Below are positions 50,773 to 58,411 of a DNA stretch of 64,000 bases, one piece after another. Source of the DNA: DATJPR01 sp035506295 (GTDB taxonomy: Bacteria; Bacteroidota; Ignavibacteria; UBA10030; UBA6906); NCBI GenBank assembly GCA_035506295.1, contig DATJPR010000130.1, forward strand, positions 3,862 to 67,861. Reading direction: 5' to 3'. Each line of letters opens with the position of its first letter. The stretch's first letter is position 1. The notes beneath the pieces were generated by a model that made no database searches, was not told the origin of the DNA, and worked only from the letters and a program-made list of their open reading frames with translations. Both the position numbers and the translations under genes were made by a program.

Positions 50773-51971
50773 TGGCAACGGAGCCGAAATACTCTCTTCC
50801 TGACGGCCGCGGCTACTTTGGTGCATACGGCGGCAGATTCGTCCCGGAGACGCTGATCTCCGCTTTGGACGAATTGACCATCCTCTATGAGCACGCGAAG
50901 AGCGATCCTGCCTTCGACCACGAATTCCGGGAGATGCTCCGCACCTACGCCGGGCGGCCAACCCCGTTGACCTTCGCGGACCGGCTCACGCAACACTACG
51001 GGCGTGGGAGAATTTACATGAAGAGGGAAGACCTGTGCCATACGGGAGCGCACAAGATCAACAATACGATCGGTCAGATTCTCCTGGCGAAGCGATCGGG
51101 AAAGAAGCGCATTATCGCGGAGACGGGGGCCGGTCAGCATGGTGTCGCGACTGCCACGGTGGCGGCAAAGATGGGCCTTCCGTGTGTCGTCTACATGGGT
51201 GAAGAAGACATTACGCGCCAACATCTGAATGTCTTGCGCATGAAAATGCTCGGGGCGGAGGTCAGGCCCGTTTCTTCGGGCAGCAGGACACTGAAGGATG
51301 CGACCAGCGAGGCGATTCGCGACTGGGTCACGAATGTGGAAGACACGTTTTATATCATCGGCTCAGTTGTCGGGCCGCATCCGTATCCCATGATGGTTCG
51401 CGATTTCCAATCGGTGATCGGCGTCGAGACCCGCGATCAGATGAAGGACATCGAAGGAAAACTCCCCGACTTCCTTGTCGCTTGCGTCGGCGGTGGAAGC
51501 AATGCCATCGGCATGTTTCATCCCTTCCTGGATTCGCCTGTCGCCATGATCGGCGTCGAAGCGGCCGGGCGCGGGCTTTCGACAGGGCAGCACGCAGCGA
51601 CGTTGAATCTCGGTAAGCCGGGAGTCCTTCATGGGGCGTTCAGCTATCTCTTGCAGGACGAAGATGGCCAGGTCCAGCTCGCCCACTCGATTTCCGCCGG
51701 GCTGGATTATCCCGGCGTGGGCCCGGAACACAGCGCGTTGAAGGACTCCGGGAGGGTCAGATATTCCACTGCGGACGACAACGAAGCGGTCGAAGCAGCC
51801 CACCGTCTCGCCCGACTCGAAGGGATCATTCCCGCCCTTGAATCCGCGCACGCATTTGCCGAGCTGGAACGCCTCATGCCACAAACCCGAAACGATGAAC
51901 TCGTGGTGGTCAATCTCTCTGGAAGGGGAGACAAGGATATCGCGACTCTCACGGAGGGTATGGCCTCATGA
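50772..51971 (+). CDS. trpB: Tryptophan synthase beta chain
   Basis: A 399-residue pyridoxal-phosphate enzyme joining indole and serine. The cofactor Lys is in HTGAHKINNTIGQ, the catalytic Glu in AETGAGQHG, and the phosphate loop in CVGGGSNAIGMF. It is the common TrpB1 form that pairs with TrpA. ATG 50772 has GGAGG seven bases upstream; a GTG one codon earlier is less likely. Overlaps trpA by four bases. Confidence 0.96.
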   Translation: MATEPKYSLPDGRGYFGAYGGRFVPETLISALDELTILYEHAKSDPAFDHEFREMLRTYAGRPTPLTFADRLTQHYGRGRIYMKREDLCHTGAHKINNTIGQILLAKRSGKKRIIAETGAGQHGVATATVAAKMGLPCVVYMGEEDITRQHLNVLRMKMLGAEVRPVSSGSRTLKDATSEAIRDWVTNVEDTFYIIGSVVGPHPYPMMVRDFQSVIGVETRDQMKDIEGKLPDFLVACVGGGSNAIGMFHPFLDSPVAMIGVEAAGRGLSTGQHAATLNLGKPGVLHGAFSYLLQDEDGQVQLAHSISAGLDYPGVGPEHSALKDSGRVRYSTADDNEAVEAAHRLARLEGIIPALESAHAFAELERLMPQTRNDELVVVNLSGRGDKDIATLTEGMAS

Positions 51972-52765
51972 GCAGAATCGCCGGTACCTTCCGCGATCTG
52001 AAGAAAGAAGGAGGAAAGGCCCTAACGTTGTTCCTCACATCGGGATTTCCCGGAAGAGAGAGCGTACGCTCGATCGTCCCATCACTCGTCGAGGCCGGAG
52101 CGGACATGATCGAACTCGGGATGCCGTTTTCCGATCCGCTGGCCGATGGTCCCGTTATTCAAGAAAGCTCTACGGTTGCTCTTCGCAACGGCACCACACT
52201 CAAGCATGTCCTTGAGGATGTGGAGCACATCCGCGCCGGAACGCAAGTGCCTCTCCTCCTCATGGGTTACGTGAACCCTCTCCTGCGATATGGCATGGAG
52301 AATTTCGCGCGGGACGCGGCCTCTGCGGGGATCGACGGCCTGATATTGCCGGAAGTCCCGCTGGAGGAAACCGGGCGATTCGCGGAGGAGCTCAGCAAAA
52401 ACCGTCTCGATCAGATTCTCCTGGTAACGCCCACAACACCCCGGGAAAGAATTCAAGCAATCGACCGGGCGTCGTCTGGCTTTGTCTACTGCGTCTCCAC
52501 GACCGGGGTGACCGGACGCAAGGCGACGGTGGCCGGCGGGTATCTCGCTTCAGTCAGGTCGCTTGTTGTCCGCAACCCCCTGCAGGTCGGGTTCGGCATC
52601 ACGGGGCCGGAAGATGCCAGAGCGGCCGCGGCACATGCCGACGGCATCATCGTGGGATCGGCTCTGGTCCGAAAACTCAGAGACGGGATTCCGGAGTCAC
52701 AGCTCGCTGCGTGGGTGAGGTCGTTGAAGGCAGCGGTGGCGGGTGTGGCAGACAGTAGACAGTAA
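51968..52765 (+). CDS. trpA: Tryptophan synthase alpha chain
   Basis: A 265-residue TIM barrel that cleaves indole-3-glycerol phosphate. Catalytic Glu in MIELGMPFSDPLADGPVIQ together with the Asp of SDPLADG, and the phosphate site FVYCVSTTGVTG and GFGIT are as in the family. The last codons, including the stop, lie in a 7-base tandem repeat (52751-52777), so the C-terminal residues may vary between strains. Last gene of the operon; no terminator hairpin is seen after it. Confidence 0.95.
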   Translation: MSRIAGTFRDLKKEGGKALTLFLTSGFPGRESVRSIVPSLVEAGADMIELGMPFSDPLADGPVIQESSTVALRNGTTLKHVLEDVEHIRAGTQVPLLLMGYVNPLLRYGMENFARDAASAGIDGLILPEVPLEETGRFAEELSKNRLDQILLVTPTTPRERIQAIDRASSGFVYCVSTTGVTGRKATVAGGYLASVRSLVVRNPLQVGFGITGPEDARAAAAHADGIIVGSALVRKLRDGIPESQLAAWVRSLKAAVAGVADSRQ

Positions 52766-52777
52766 ACAGTAAACAGT
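52751..52777 (+). repeat. Heptanucleotide tandem repeat over the trpA stop codon
   Basis: Two copies of GACAGTA then one AACAGTA and a partial AACAGT, nearly four units. The trpA stop TAA (52763-52765) falls inside. A one-unit change would shift the reading frame at the end of trpA. Confidence 0.75.
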
Positions 52778-52806
52778 CGACCGGGATGGTCGCGGTAAGC
52801 GATGCG

Positions 52807-52835
52807 TTGATTTCTGCTACGATTTTCGGTATACT
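52807..52835 (+). promoter_or_regulatory. EamA gene promoter
   Basis: TTGATT (52807-52812) and TATACT (52830-52835) are 17 bases apart. The gene's ATG at 52841 lies five bases after the -10 box, so the transcript should start at or very near the first codon. Confidence 0.6.
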
Positions 52836-52840
52836 TCCGG

Positions 52841-53731
52841 ATGCGATTCGCGGGTGAATTCTTTGCGCTCCTTACTGCCTTGCTCTGGTCCGTGAGCGCA
52901 TTGATCTTCGCGGCAGCTGCCAGGCGTATATCATCCTTTCATGTCAATGTCCTCCGCCTCCTGATCGCAGAAATATTTTTCGCGGCGTATCTTCTTCTTC
53001 GCCCTTCGTTATTGACGTTGTCGATCACTCAACTTTTCTACTTGTCCTTAAGCGGGATCGTAGGATTGTCACTCGGCGACACGTTCCTTTTCCGCGCATT
53101 TCAAGAAATCGGTGCCCGGGTGTCGATGTTGCTCATGACTCTCGCCCCCGCTATCGGAGCAGCTCTCGCAGCGGTTTTTCTCCACGAGTCTCTTGGTTTC
53201 TGGTCGATTATCGGCATGGGGACCACGCTGGCCGGCGTGTCGCTCGTTGTCTTTGAACGCACACCTGCGGGCGGGGCGCGCTTTGCCATAAGCGTGCGGG
53301 GAATTGTTCTCGGCGTTCTGGGCGCAGCCGGACAAGGGATCGGCCTCATCCTGGCGAAAGTCGCGTTTCGCGAAAACCCGATTGACGGGTTCGCTGCATC
53401 AGCGGTGAGGATCTTCGCTGGAATCGCCCTTCTGGTTCTTGGAGCTGTCGTGACACGCCGTCCGGTGTTCCCCCGGCTCAAAGACCGGGGGACGAACAAG
53501 ATGCTGGCTCTTCTGTCCATCGGAGCTTTTTTCGGATCGTTCCTGGGTATTTCGACAAGTTTCATCTCGGTGACGCTGACGTCAGTCGGCGTGTCTTCCA
53601 CCATCATGGCGACCGTCCCCGTGCTCATGCTTCCGCTTGCATGGATTGTGTATCGTGAGGCAATTCATTGGAAGGCAGTCGCCGGCGCTTGCACGGCTGT
53701 TGCGGGCGTTTCACTTCTCTTCATCCAATAG
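52841..53731 (+). CDS. EamA/DMT-family transporter
   Basis: A 296-residue inner-membrane protein with ten hydrophobic helices arranged as two EamA repeats (FFALLTALLWSVSALIF opening, then GIVLGVLGAAGQGIGLIL for the second half). Members export or import metabolites such as amino acids or nucleotides; substrate unknown. It has its own promoter with an ATG almost at the start point and no ribosome site. The next gene, a sensor kinase, begins 20 bases later on the same strand. Confidence 0.9.
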   Translation: MRFAGEFFALLTALLWSVSALIFAAAARRISSFHVNVLRLLIAEIFFAAYLLLRPSLLTLSITQLFYLSLSGIVGLSLGDTFLFRAFQEIGARVSMLLMTLAPAIGAALAAVFLHESLGFWSIIGMGTTLAGVSLVVFERTPAGGARFAISVRGIVLGVLGAAGQGIGLILAKVAFRENPIDGFAASAVRIFAGIALLVLGAVVTRRPVFPRLKDRGTNKMLALLSIGAFFGSFLGISTSFISVTLTSVGVSSTIMATVPVLMLPLAWIVYREAIHWKAVAGACTAVAGVSLLFIQ

Positions 53732-53750
53732 TTTATCCCGGAGTTTTTCC

Positions 53751-56297
53751 GTGCGGAACATGTGCCGGGTCGTTGGCGCGATTGCCCTCTCCTGCATGTT
53801 CTCTCCTGCAGTGCACGCCGCAAGTGACCCTGCTCTTGACACCGTAACGCTCGAATTACGCTGGAACCATCAGTTCCAATTCGCCGGCTATTATGCCGCA
53901 GAGGCGAAGGGCATCTACCGTGAATTCGGCCTCGACGTCAGAATCCGGCCGGAGCCCCATGGCGATGCCGGGACTGCCAACGTGATCTCAGGAAAATCGG
54001 AGTTCGGAATCGGCGGCGACGATCTGCTCCTGAGACGGCTCCAGGGTGAACCCATCGTTGCGCTTGCCGCGATATTCCAACACTCCGCGCATGCACTCGC
54101 GGTGCGGGCCAGCACCAATATCCTCAGGCCGGAAGACCTCGTGGGAAAGCGGATCATGGCCAATCTTCACCGGGATTCCGACATTCGCGCCATGCTGCTC
54201 CACCAGCATGTCAACATCGACTCCGTGCATTTCGTCGACGAGCCATGGAATCTCGAGAAGTTCATTCATGGCGATGTCGACGCCATCTCCTGCTATGTCA
54301 CGACGCAAGAATTTGACCTTCGCCGCCGCGGGATCGGCTACCGGCTGCTCCATCCCATCGACTTCGGCATCGATTTCTACGGGGACATCCTCTACACCTC
54401 GGAAGACCTCGTCCAACACCGACCGGAGCTTGTGGAAGCATTCCGGCGTGCATCCCTCCTCGGGTGGCGCTATGCCATGGACCATCAGGAAGAAATCATC
54501 CGGGAAATCATCGCGGAATATTCCACGCCGGAGCATCCGCTGACCTACGAGAGCCTGGCTTTCGAAGCGGCCTCGATGCAGCGGTTGATTCTTCCCGAGC
54601 TTGTCGAGATCGGCACGATGAGCGAGAGCCGCTGGCAAAGAATCTACGAGGAATACCGTCAGCTTGGCATGGCGACGGGAAACGCGCGTCTTGACCAGTT
54701 CATTTACGCGACGGTGAGGCCGCCCGACCTCGGATGGGTTCGCTGGGCCACGGCGATCGTTGTCGTGACCTTTCTGCTGGCGGGATGGATCCTGTACTGG
54801 AATTTCATGCTTCGCAGACAGGTCCGCAAGCGTACGTTTGACCTTGAGGACCGGAACAGTCTTCTCGCCCGCGAGATCGATATGCGGAAGAGAGTGGAAG
54901 GGGCATTGCGGGAGAGCGAGCAGCGGCTTCGCAGCCTTGTCGACGGTCTCCCGGATCTCGTCCTCTTCCGAAGCGCGACCGGCCAATGGACCGAAGCCAA
55001 CCTCTTTGCGCGGGATTTGCTCGGCATCACCGCAGAAGCGAACGACCCCTTCGGGGCTCTTTCGGACTCGGCGCTGCTGTTCCTCCGCCGTGAGGAACAA
55101 CAACAAGAGAACCTTGTGACAGACGGTGCCGTCCATCGGAGCGAAGAGGTGTTGATTCCTGCACGCGGCTCACCACTCGTCATGGATATGATCCGGGTGC
55201 CGATCCGCGGTCCGGCAGGAGAAGCGATGGGGATTGTCGTCATCGGCAGGGATATGACGAAGCGGAAGAAGGCGGAAGCAGGTCTCGCCGAGGTCAACCA
55301 GACCCTGAATGCGATCCTCAGCGCTTCGCCGATCGCCATCGTGGCGATCGACCGGGAGAAGGTGGTCGTCCAGTGGAATGCCGCAGCCGAGTCGCTCTTC
55401 GGATGGACTGCCAGGGAGGTGATTGGGCACCCGATGCCGTTCGTGCCGCAGGACCGCTCTTACGAGTATGGGTCATTGACCGATCGACTGGTGGATGGGG
55501 GGGCATACGTCGGCCGGATCCTGCAGAGCGTCCGGAAAGACGGAACACGGCTCAATTTGTTCTCCTCTGCGGCATCCCTGAAGAGCGCGGCGGGTCAAAC
55601 CATCGGCGCGGTGGTGATGTTCGTGGATATCACGGAGACGCTGAAGGTGCAGGACGAGCTCCGCCGCTCACTGAATGAGAAGGAAGTTCTGCTCAAGGAG
55701 ATCCATCACCGCGTCAAGAACAACTTGCAGGTGATATCGAGCCTGCTGAGCTTGCAGTCGGAGAGGATTCGCGACAAGGAAGCGCAGGACGTGTTCAAAG
55801 ACAGTCAGAACCGCGTCCGATCCATGGCGATGATCCACGAACGGCTCTACCGTTCGCAGGATCTCGCTCATGTGGATTTCGGTGAGTATGTCCGGAGTCT
55901 TTCCATATCGCTCTTCAACTCCTATCGGACTGCGTTGCCCCGCGTGACATGCGACATCGCCGTCGAGGACATGCAGGTGGACGTCGATATCGCCGTCCCG
56001 TGCGGGCTTGTCTTGAACGAGCTTATTTCCAACGCGCTGAAGTATGCCTACCCGGGAGGATCGGCGGGTGTCATCAGCGTGCGACTCCGCGAGGTCGCAC
56101 CTTTTATGGTCGAACTCGCGATCGAAGATGACGGCGTGGGTCTCCCCCCGGGGATCGACCTCAAAGATGGGACATCGCTAGGGTATCAGCTGGTCCATCT
56201 GCTGGTGGCACAGCTCGGTGGGAACATCGAGGTGAAATCCGACCACGGGGTCCACGTGACCGTGACATTCTTGACCACCCGCCAGAAGCCATCGTAG
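53751..56297 (+). CDS. Sensor kinase with periplasmic NMT1/THI5-like domain, PAS-PAS-HisKA_2
   Basis: An 848-residue membrane kinase. A signal segment (VVGAIALSCMFSPAVHA) is followed by a periplasmic NMT1/THI5-type solute-binding domain at about residues 30-310 (LELRWNHQFQFAGYYAAEAKGIYREFGLDV in pieces), a transmembrane helix (TAIVVVTFLLAGWILYW), two PAS domains and a HisKA_2 transmitter (IHHRVKNNLQVISSLLSLQ, NELISNALKY, IEDDGVGLP), all intact. It probably senses a small ring compound such as a thiamine precursor. GTG 53751 has GGAG seven bases upstream. It follows the EamA gene closely, and no response regulator is adjacent. Confidence 0.88.
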   Translation: MRNMCRVVGAIALSCMFSPAVHAASDPALDTVTLELRWNHQFQFAGYYAAEAKGIYREFGLDVRIRPEPHGDAGTANVISGKSEFGIGGDDLLLRRLQGEPIVALAAIFQHSAHALAVRASTNILRPEDLVGKRIMANLHRDSDIRAMLLHQHVNIDSVHFVDEPWNLEKFIHGDVDAISCYVTTQEFDLRRRGIGYRLLHPIDFGIDFYGDILYTSEDLVQHRPELVEAFRRASLLGWRYAMDHQEEIIREIIAEYSTPEHPLTYESLAFEAASMQRLILPELVEIGTMSESRWQRIYEEYRQLGMATGNARLDQFIYATVRPPDLGWVRWATAIVVVTFLLAGWILYWNFMLRRQVRKRTFDLEDRNSLLAREIDMRKRVEGALRESEQRLRSLVDGLPDLVLFRSATGQWTEANLFARDLLGITAEANDPFGALSDSALLFLRREEQQQENLVTDGAVHRSEEVLIPARGSPLVMDMIRVPIRGPAGEAMGIVVIGRDMTKRKKAEAGLAEVNQTLNAILSASPIAIVAIDREKVVVQWNAAAESLFGWTAREVIGHPMPFVPQDRSYEYGSLTDRLVDGGAYVGRILQSVRKDGTRLNLFSSAASLKSAAGQTIGAVVMFVDITETLKVQDELRRSLNEKEVLLKEIHHRVKNNLQVISSLLSLQSERIRDKEAQDVFKDSQNRVRSMAMIHERLYRSQDLAHVDFGEYVRSLSISLFNSYRTALPRVTCDIAVEDMQVDVDIAVPCGLVLNELISNALKYAYPGGSAGVISVRLREVAPFMVELAIEDDGVGLPPGIDLKDGTSLGYQLVHLLVAQLGGNIEVKSDHGVHVTVTFLTTRQKPS

Positions 56298-56309
56298 CGA
56301 TCGCTACGA
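56292..56309. repeat. 18-bp perfect palindrome over two convergent stop codons
   Basis: TCGTAGCGATCGCTACGA reads the same on both strands. The sensor kinase stop (56295-56297) and the DnaJ stop (56304-56306) sit symmetrically inside. As RNA it forms a 7-bp stem with a GATC loop, without a T-run. Confidence 0.8.
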
Positions 56310-57224
56310 CTGGGCTTGAAGGTCTTTCAGTCTCCGGAAAAGCGTTTCTTCCTCTTCGGTGAGCGACCGCGGAATTTCGATCGTAAGCGTCACATACAGA
56401 TCGCCGAAACGGTCCTGCTCTTCGTACAGCGGCATCCCGAGACCGGCAAGTCGGAAGACCTTCCCATTCTGACTCCCGGCAGGGATCGTAATTTTCGCCG
56501 TCCCTTTGAACGTCGACACCGTGCACGTTCCGCCGAGCACGGCGGTAACAAGGGGAACGGTCAGGTTCGCCCAGAGGTCATCGCCCTTCCGTTCGAACCG
56601 TGGATCGGGAAGGATTTTGATCGTGAGATACAGATCTCCCGCAGCCCCGCCGCGCGACCCCGCATTGCCTTTGCCTGAAAGGCGCAGAACGGTCCCGTCC
56701 GCGATCCCGGGCTTGAGATGGACGCGGAGAGCCCGGTCGAGGATTTCAAACGTGCGAGCGGTTCCCTCATACGCCTCCTGCAAGGTCAGGTTCAGCGTCG
56801 CCTGAACATCCCGCCCCTTGCGATGCGTCGTCTGCCTCGCGCTTTGTCGCCCCGCCTGCCCGAAGAGGATCTCGAAGAAATCGCTGAATCCTTGTCCGCC
56901 GAATGGTTCTTCGTACTCTCCTCCGCCGCCCCAACCCTGACGGGTATTGGTATAGCGGCTCCAGTCAAAGTGATCCGCCGTCGGGCCCGCGTTCTGATAC
57001 CGCTGCCAGTCCGAGCCGAAAGCGTCATATTTCCGCTTCTTTTCAGGATCGCTCAGCACTTCGTGCGCTTCGTTGATTTCCTTGAACCGCTCTTCGGAAT
57101 TCTTGTCCCCTTTGTTCTTGTCGGGGTGATAGCGGACGGCGAGCTTTCGATATGCTTTTCGGATTTCCTCGGGTGATGCGCTTCGCTCTACTCCGAGGAT
57201 CTTATAGTAATCCTTGTATTCCAT
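56304..57224 (-). CDS. cbpA: DnaJ-class co-chaperone, CbpA type
   Basis: A 306-residue J-domain protein. The J domain (residues 1-70) has YYKILGVERSASPEEIRKAYR and the HPD motif in YHPDKNKG that stimulates DnaK. A Gly/Phe-rich linker follows (QGWGGGGEYEEPFGGQGFSDFFE), then the two-part substrate-binding domain (GRDVQATLNLTLQEAYEGT, DLYLTIKI). The four-repeat zinc finger of true DnaJ is absent, hence CbpA/DjlA-like. No DnaK gene is nearby. Confidence 0.92.
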   Translation of the reverse strand: MEYKDYYKILGVERSASPEEIRKAYRKLAVRYHPDKNKGDKNSEERFKEINEAHEVLSDPEKKRKYDAFGSDWQRYQNAGPTADHFDWSRYTNTRQGWGGGGEYEEPFGGQGFSDFFEILFGQAGRQSARQTTHRKGRDVQATLNLTLQEAYEGTARTFEILDRALRVHLKPGIADGTVLRLSGKGNAGSRGGAAGDLYLTIKILPDPRFERKGDDLWANLTVPLVTAVLGGTCTVSTFKGTAKITIPAGSQNGKVFRLAGLGMPLYEEQDRFGDLYVTLTIEIPRSLTEEEETLFRRLKDLQAQS

Positions 57225-57355
57225 GAGAGGATGAAGGTCGGTGGCTATGCGATGGAAGGTGGTCCGGGGATGTGATCACTTTTATGGTACCAATTTTCGC
57301 GTCGCATGTCAATGCGCTGGCAGTCCGTCAGAGGACGAAAAATCCCTCGACACTC

Positions 57356-57385
57356 TTGCACCTTGGGCGAGGTTTCTGCTACTTT
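57356..57385 (+). promoter_or_regulatory. Possible pfkB-type gene promoter
   Basis: TTGCAC (57356-57361) and TACTTT (57380-57385), 18 bases apart, about 60 bases before the kinase ATG. Weaker match than the other promoters listed. Confidence 0.4.
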
Positions 57386-57445
57386 GTGGAAGCGCATCCG
57401 ATCTCGCTCAGCAGGATGCGCCCGCCTTGATCGTCAGGAATCTCC

Positions 57446-58411
57446 ATGAACCCCGCAATCCTCTGTGTCGGCGAGGCCATCATTGATTTTCACGCGCACG
57501 AACAATGTTCGCTCAAGGACGCGACGACATTCCAGAAAGCCCTCGGGGGAGCGCCCGCAAACCTCGCAATCGGACTCACGCGGCTCGGCGTCAAGACGGG
57601 CTTCATCGGCGCCGTGGGGGAAGATCCCTTTGGACGCTTCATCCTTCAGCAACTGGAGCACGAAGGGATTGACACGCGGGGGACGCTGGTGAAGGAGGGA
57701 CGGAGAACGCGTCTTGCGTTCGTCGCCAACGACAGGAACGGCGATCCCGACTTCTCCTTCTGGGAAGAATCACCGGCCGACTCCTTCCTCGCGCGCAGTG
57801 ACATTCCCTGGGAATTGATCGCCGATGCGAAGATCCTTCACCTGAGTTCCTTCCTTCTCCACAGTCCAGCCATGGCGGACCTCTGCCTCTGGCTGGCGAA
57901 GCACGCCTCCACGTACGGGACGATGGTCTCTTTCGATCCCAACCTGAGGATGAAACTGTGGCCGACCAGACAGCGTGCCCGGTCAATGCTCAGGCGCATG
58001 ACGAAACTTGTCACCATCTTTCGGGGAAACGCAAAGGAGGGGCAATTCATTACAGGCGCGAGGAGCGTGGATGCGGCCGTTGATGCCCTCGTCGCAATGG
58101 GCCCCCGCCTCGTCGTCCTTACCGACGGGGGGAAGGGTTGCCACTTCGGGACCCGCGCGGCTAAGGGGTTCGTTCCGGCGTTCAAAGTGAAAGTCGTGGA
58201 CGGAACAGGTTGCGGCGATGGTTTCACCGCGGCGCTCCTGTCCGAGATTGTCCGGACGGGCAAAGATATCGCCCAACTCAGTCAGGAAGAAATTACGACG
58301 ATGTGCGAGAGGGCGAACGCAGTGGGAGCGATCGTTGCCACCAGGGCCGGAAGCGCTTCGGCGATGCCGACGTCGCGAGCAGTCGATCGGTTTCTGACGC
58401 TGGAAGGATGA
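57446..58411 (+). CDS. PfkB-family carbohydrate kinase
   Basis: A 321-residue sugar kinase. The N-terminal CVGEAIIDFHA, the substrate loop GGAPANLAIGLTRLG and the C-terminal ATP and catalytic motif DGTGCGDGFTAALLSE, with the base Asp, are those of fructokinases and ribokinases; the GGAPANLA form is most like fructokinase or 2-keto-3-deoxygluconate kinase. AGGA lies six bases before the ATG. The convergent acyl-CoA synthetase stops one base after its stop. Confidence 0.9.
   Translation: MNPAILCVGEAIIDFHAHEQCSLKDATTFQKALGGAPANLAIGLTRLGVKTGFIGAVGEDPFGRFILQQLEHEGIDTRGTLVKEGRRTRLAFVANDRNGDPDFSFWEESPADSFLARSDIPWELIADAKILHLSSFLLHSPAMADLCLWLAKHASTYGTMVSFDPNLRMKLWPTRQRARSMLRRMTKLVTIFRGNAKEGQFITGARSVDAAVDALVAMGPRLVVLTDGGKGCHFGTRAAKGFVPAFKVKVVDGTGCGDGFTAALLSEIVRTGKDIAQLSQEEITTMCERANAVGAIVATRAGSASAMPTSRAVDRFLTLEG

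Noticed and set aside
53988..55136. 382-codon minus-strand frame opposite the sensor kinase
   Set aside because: Shadow frame within a well-supported gene.
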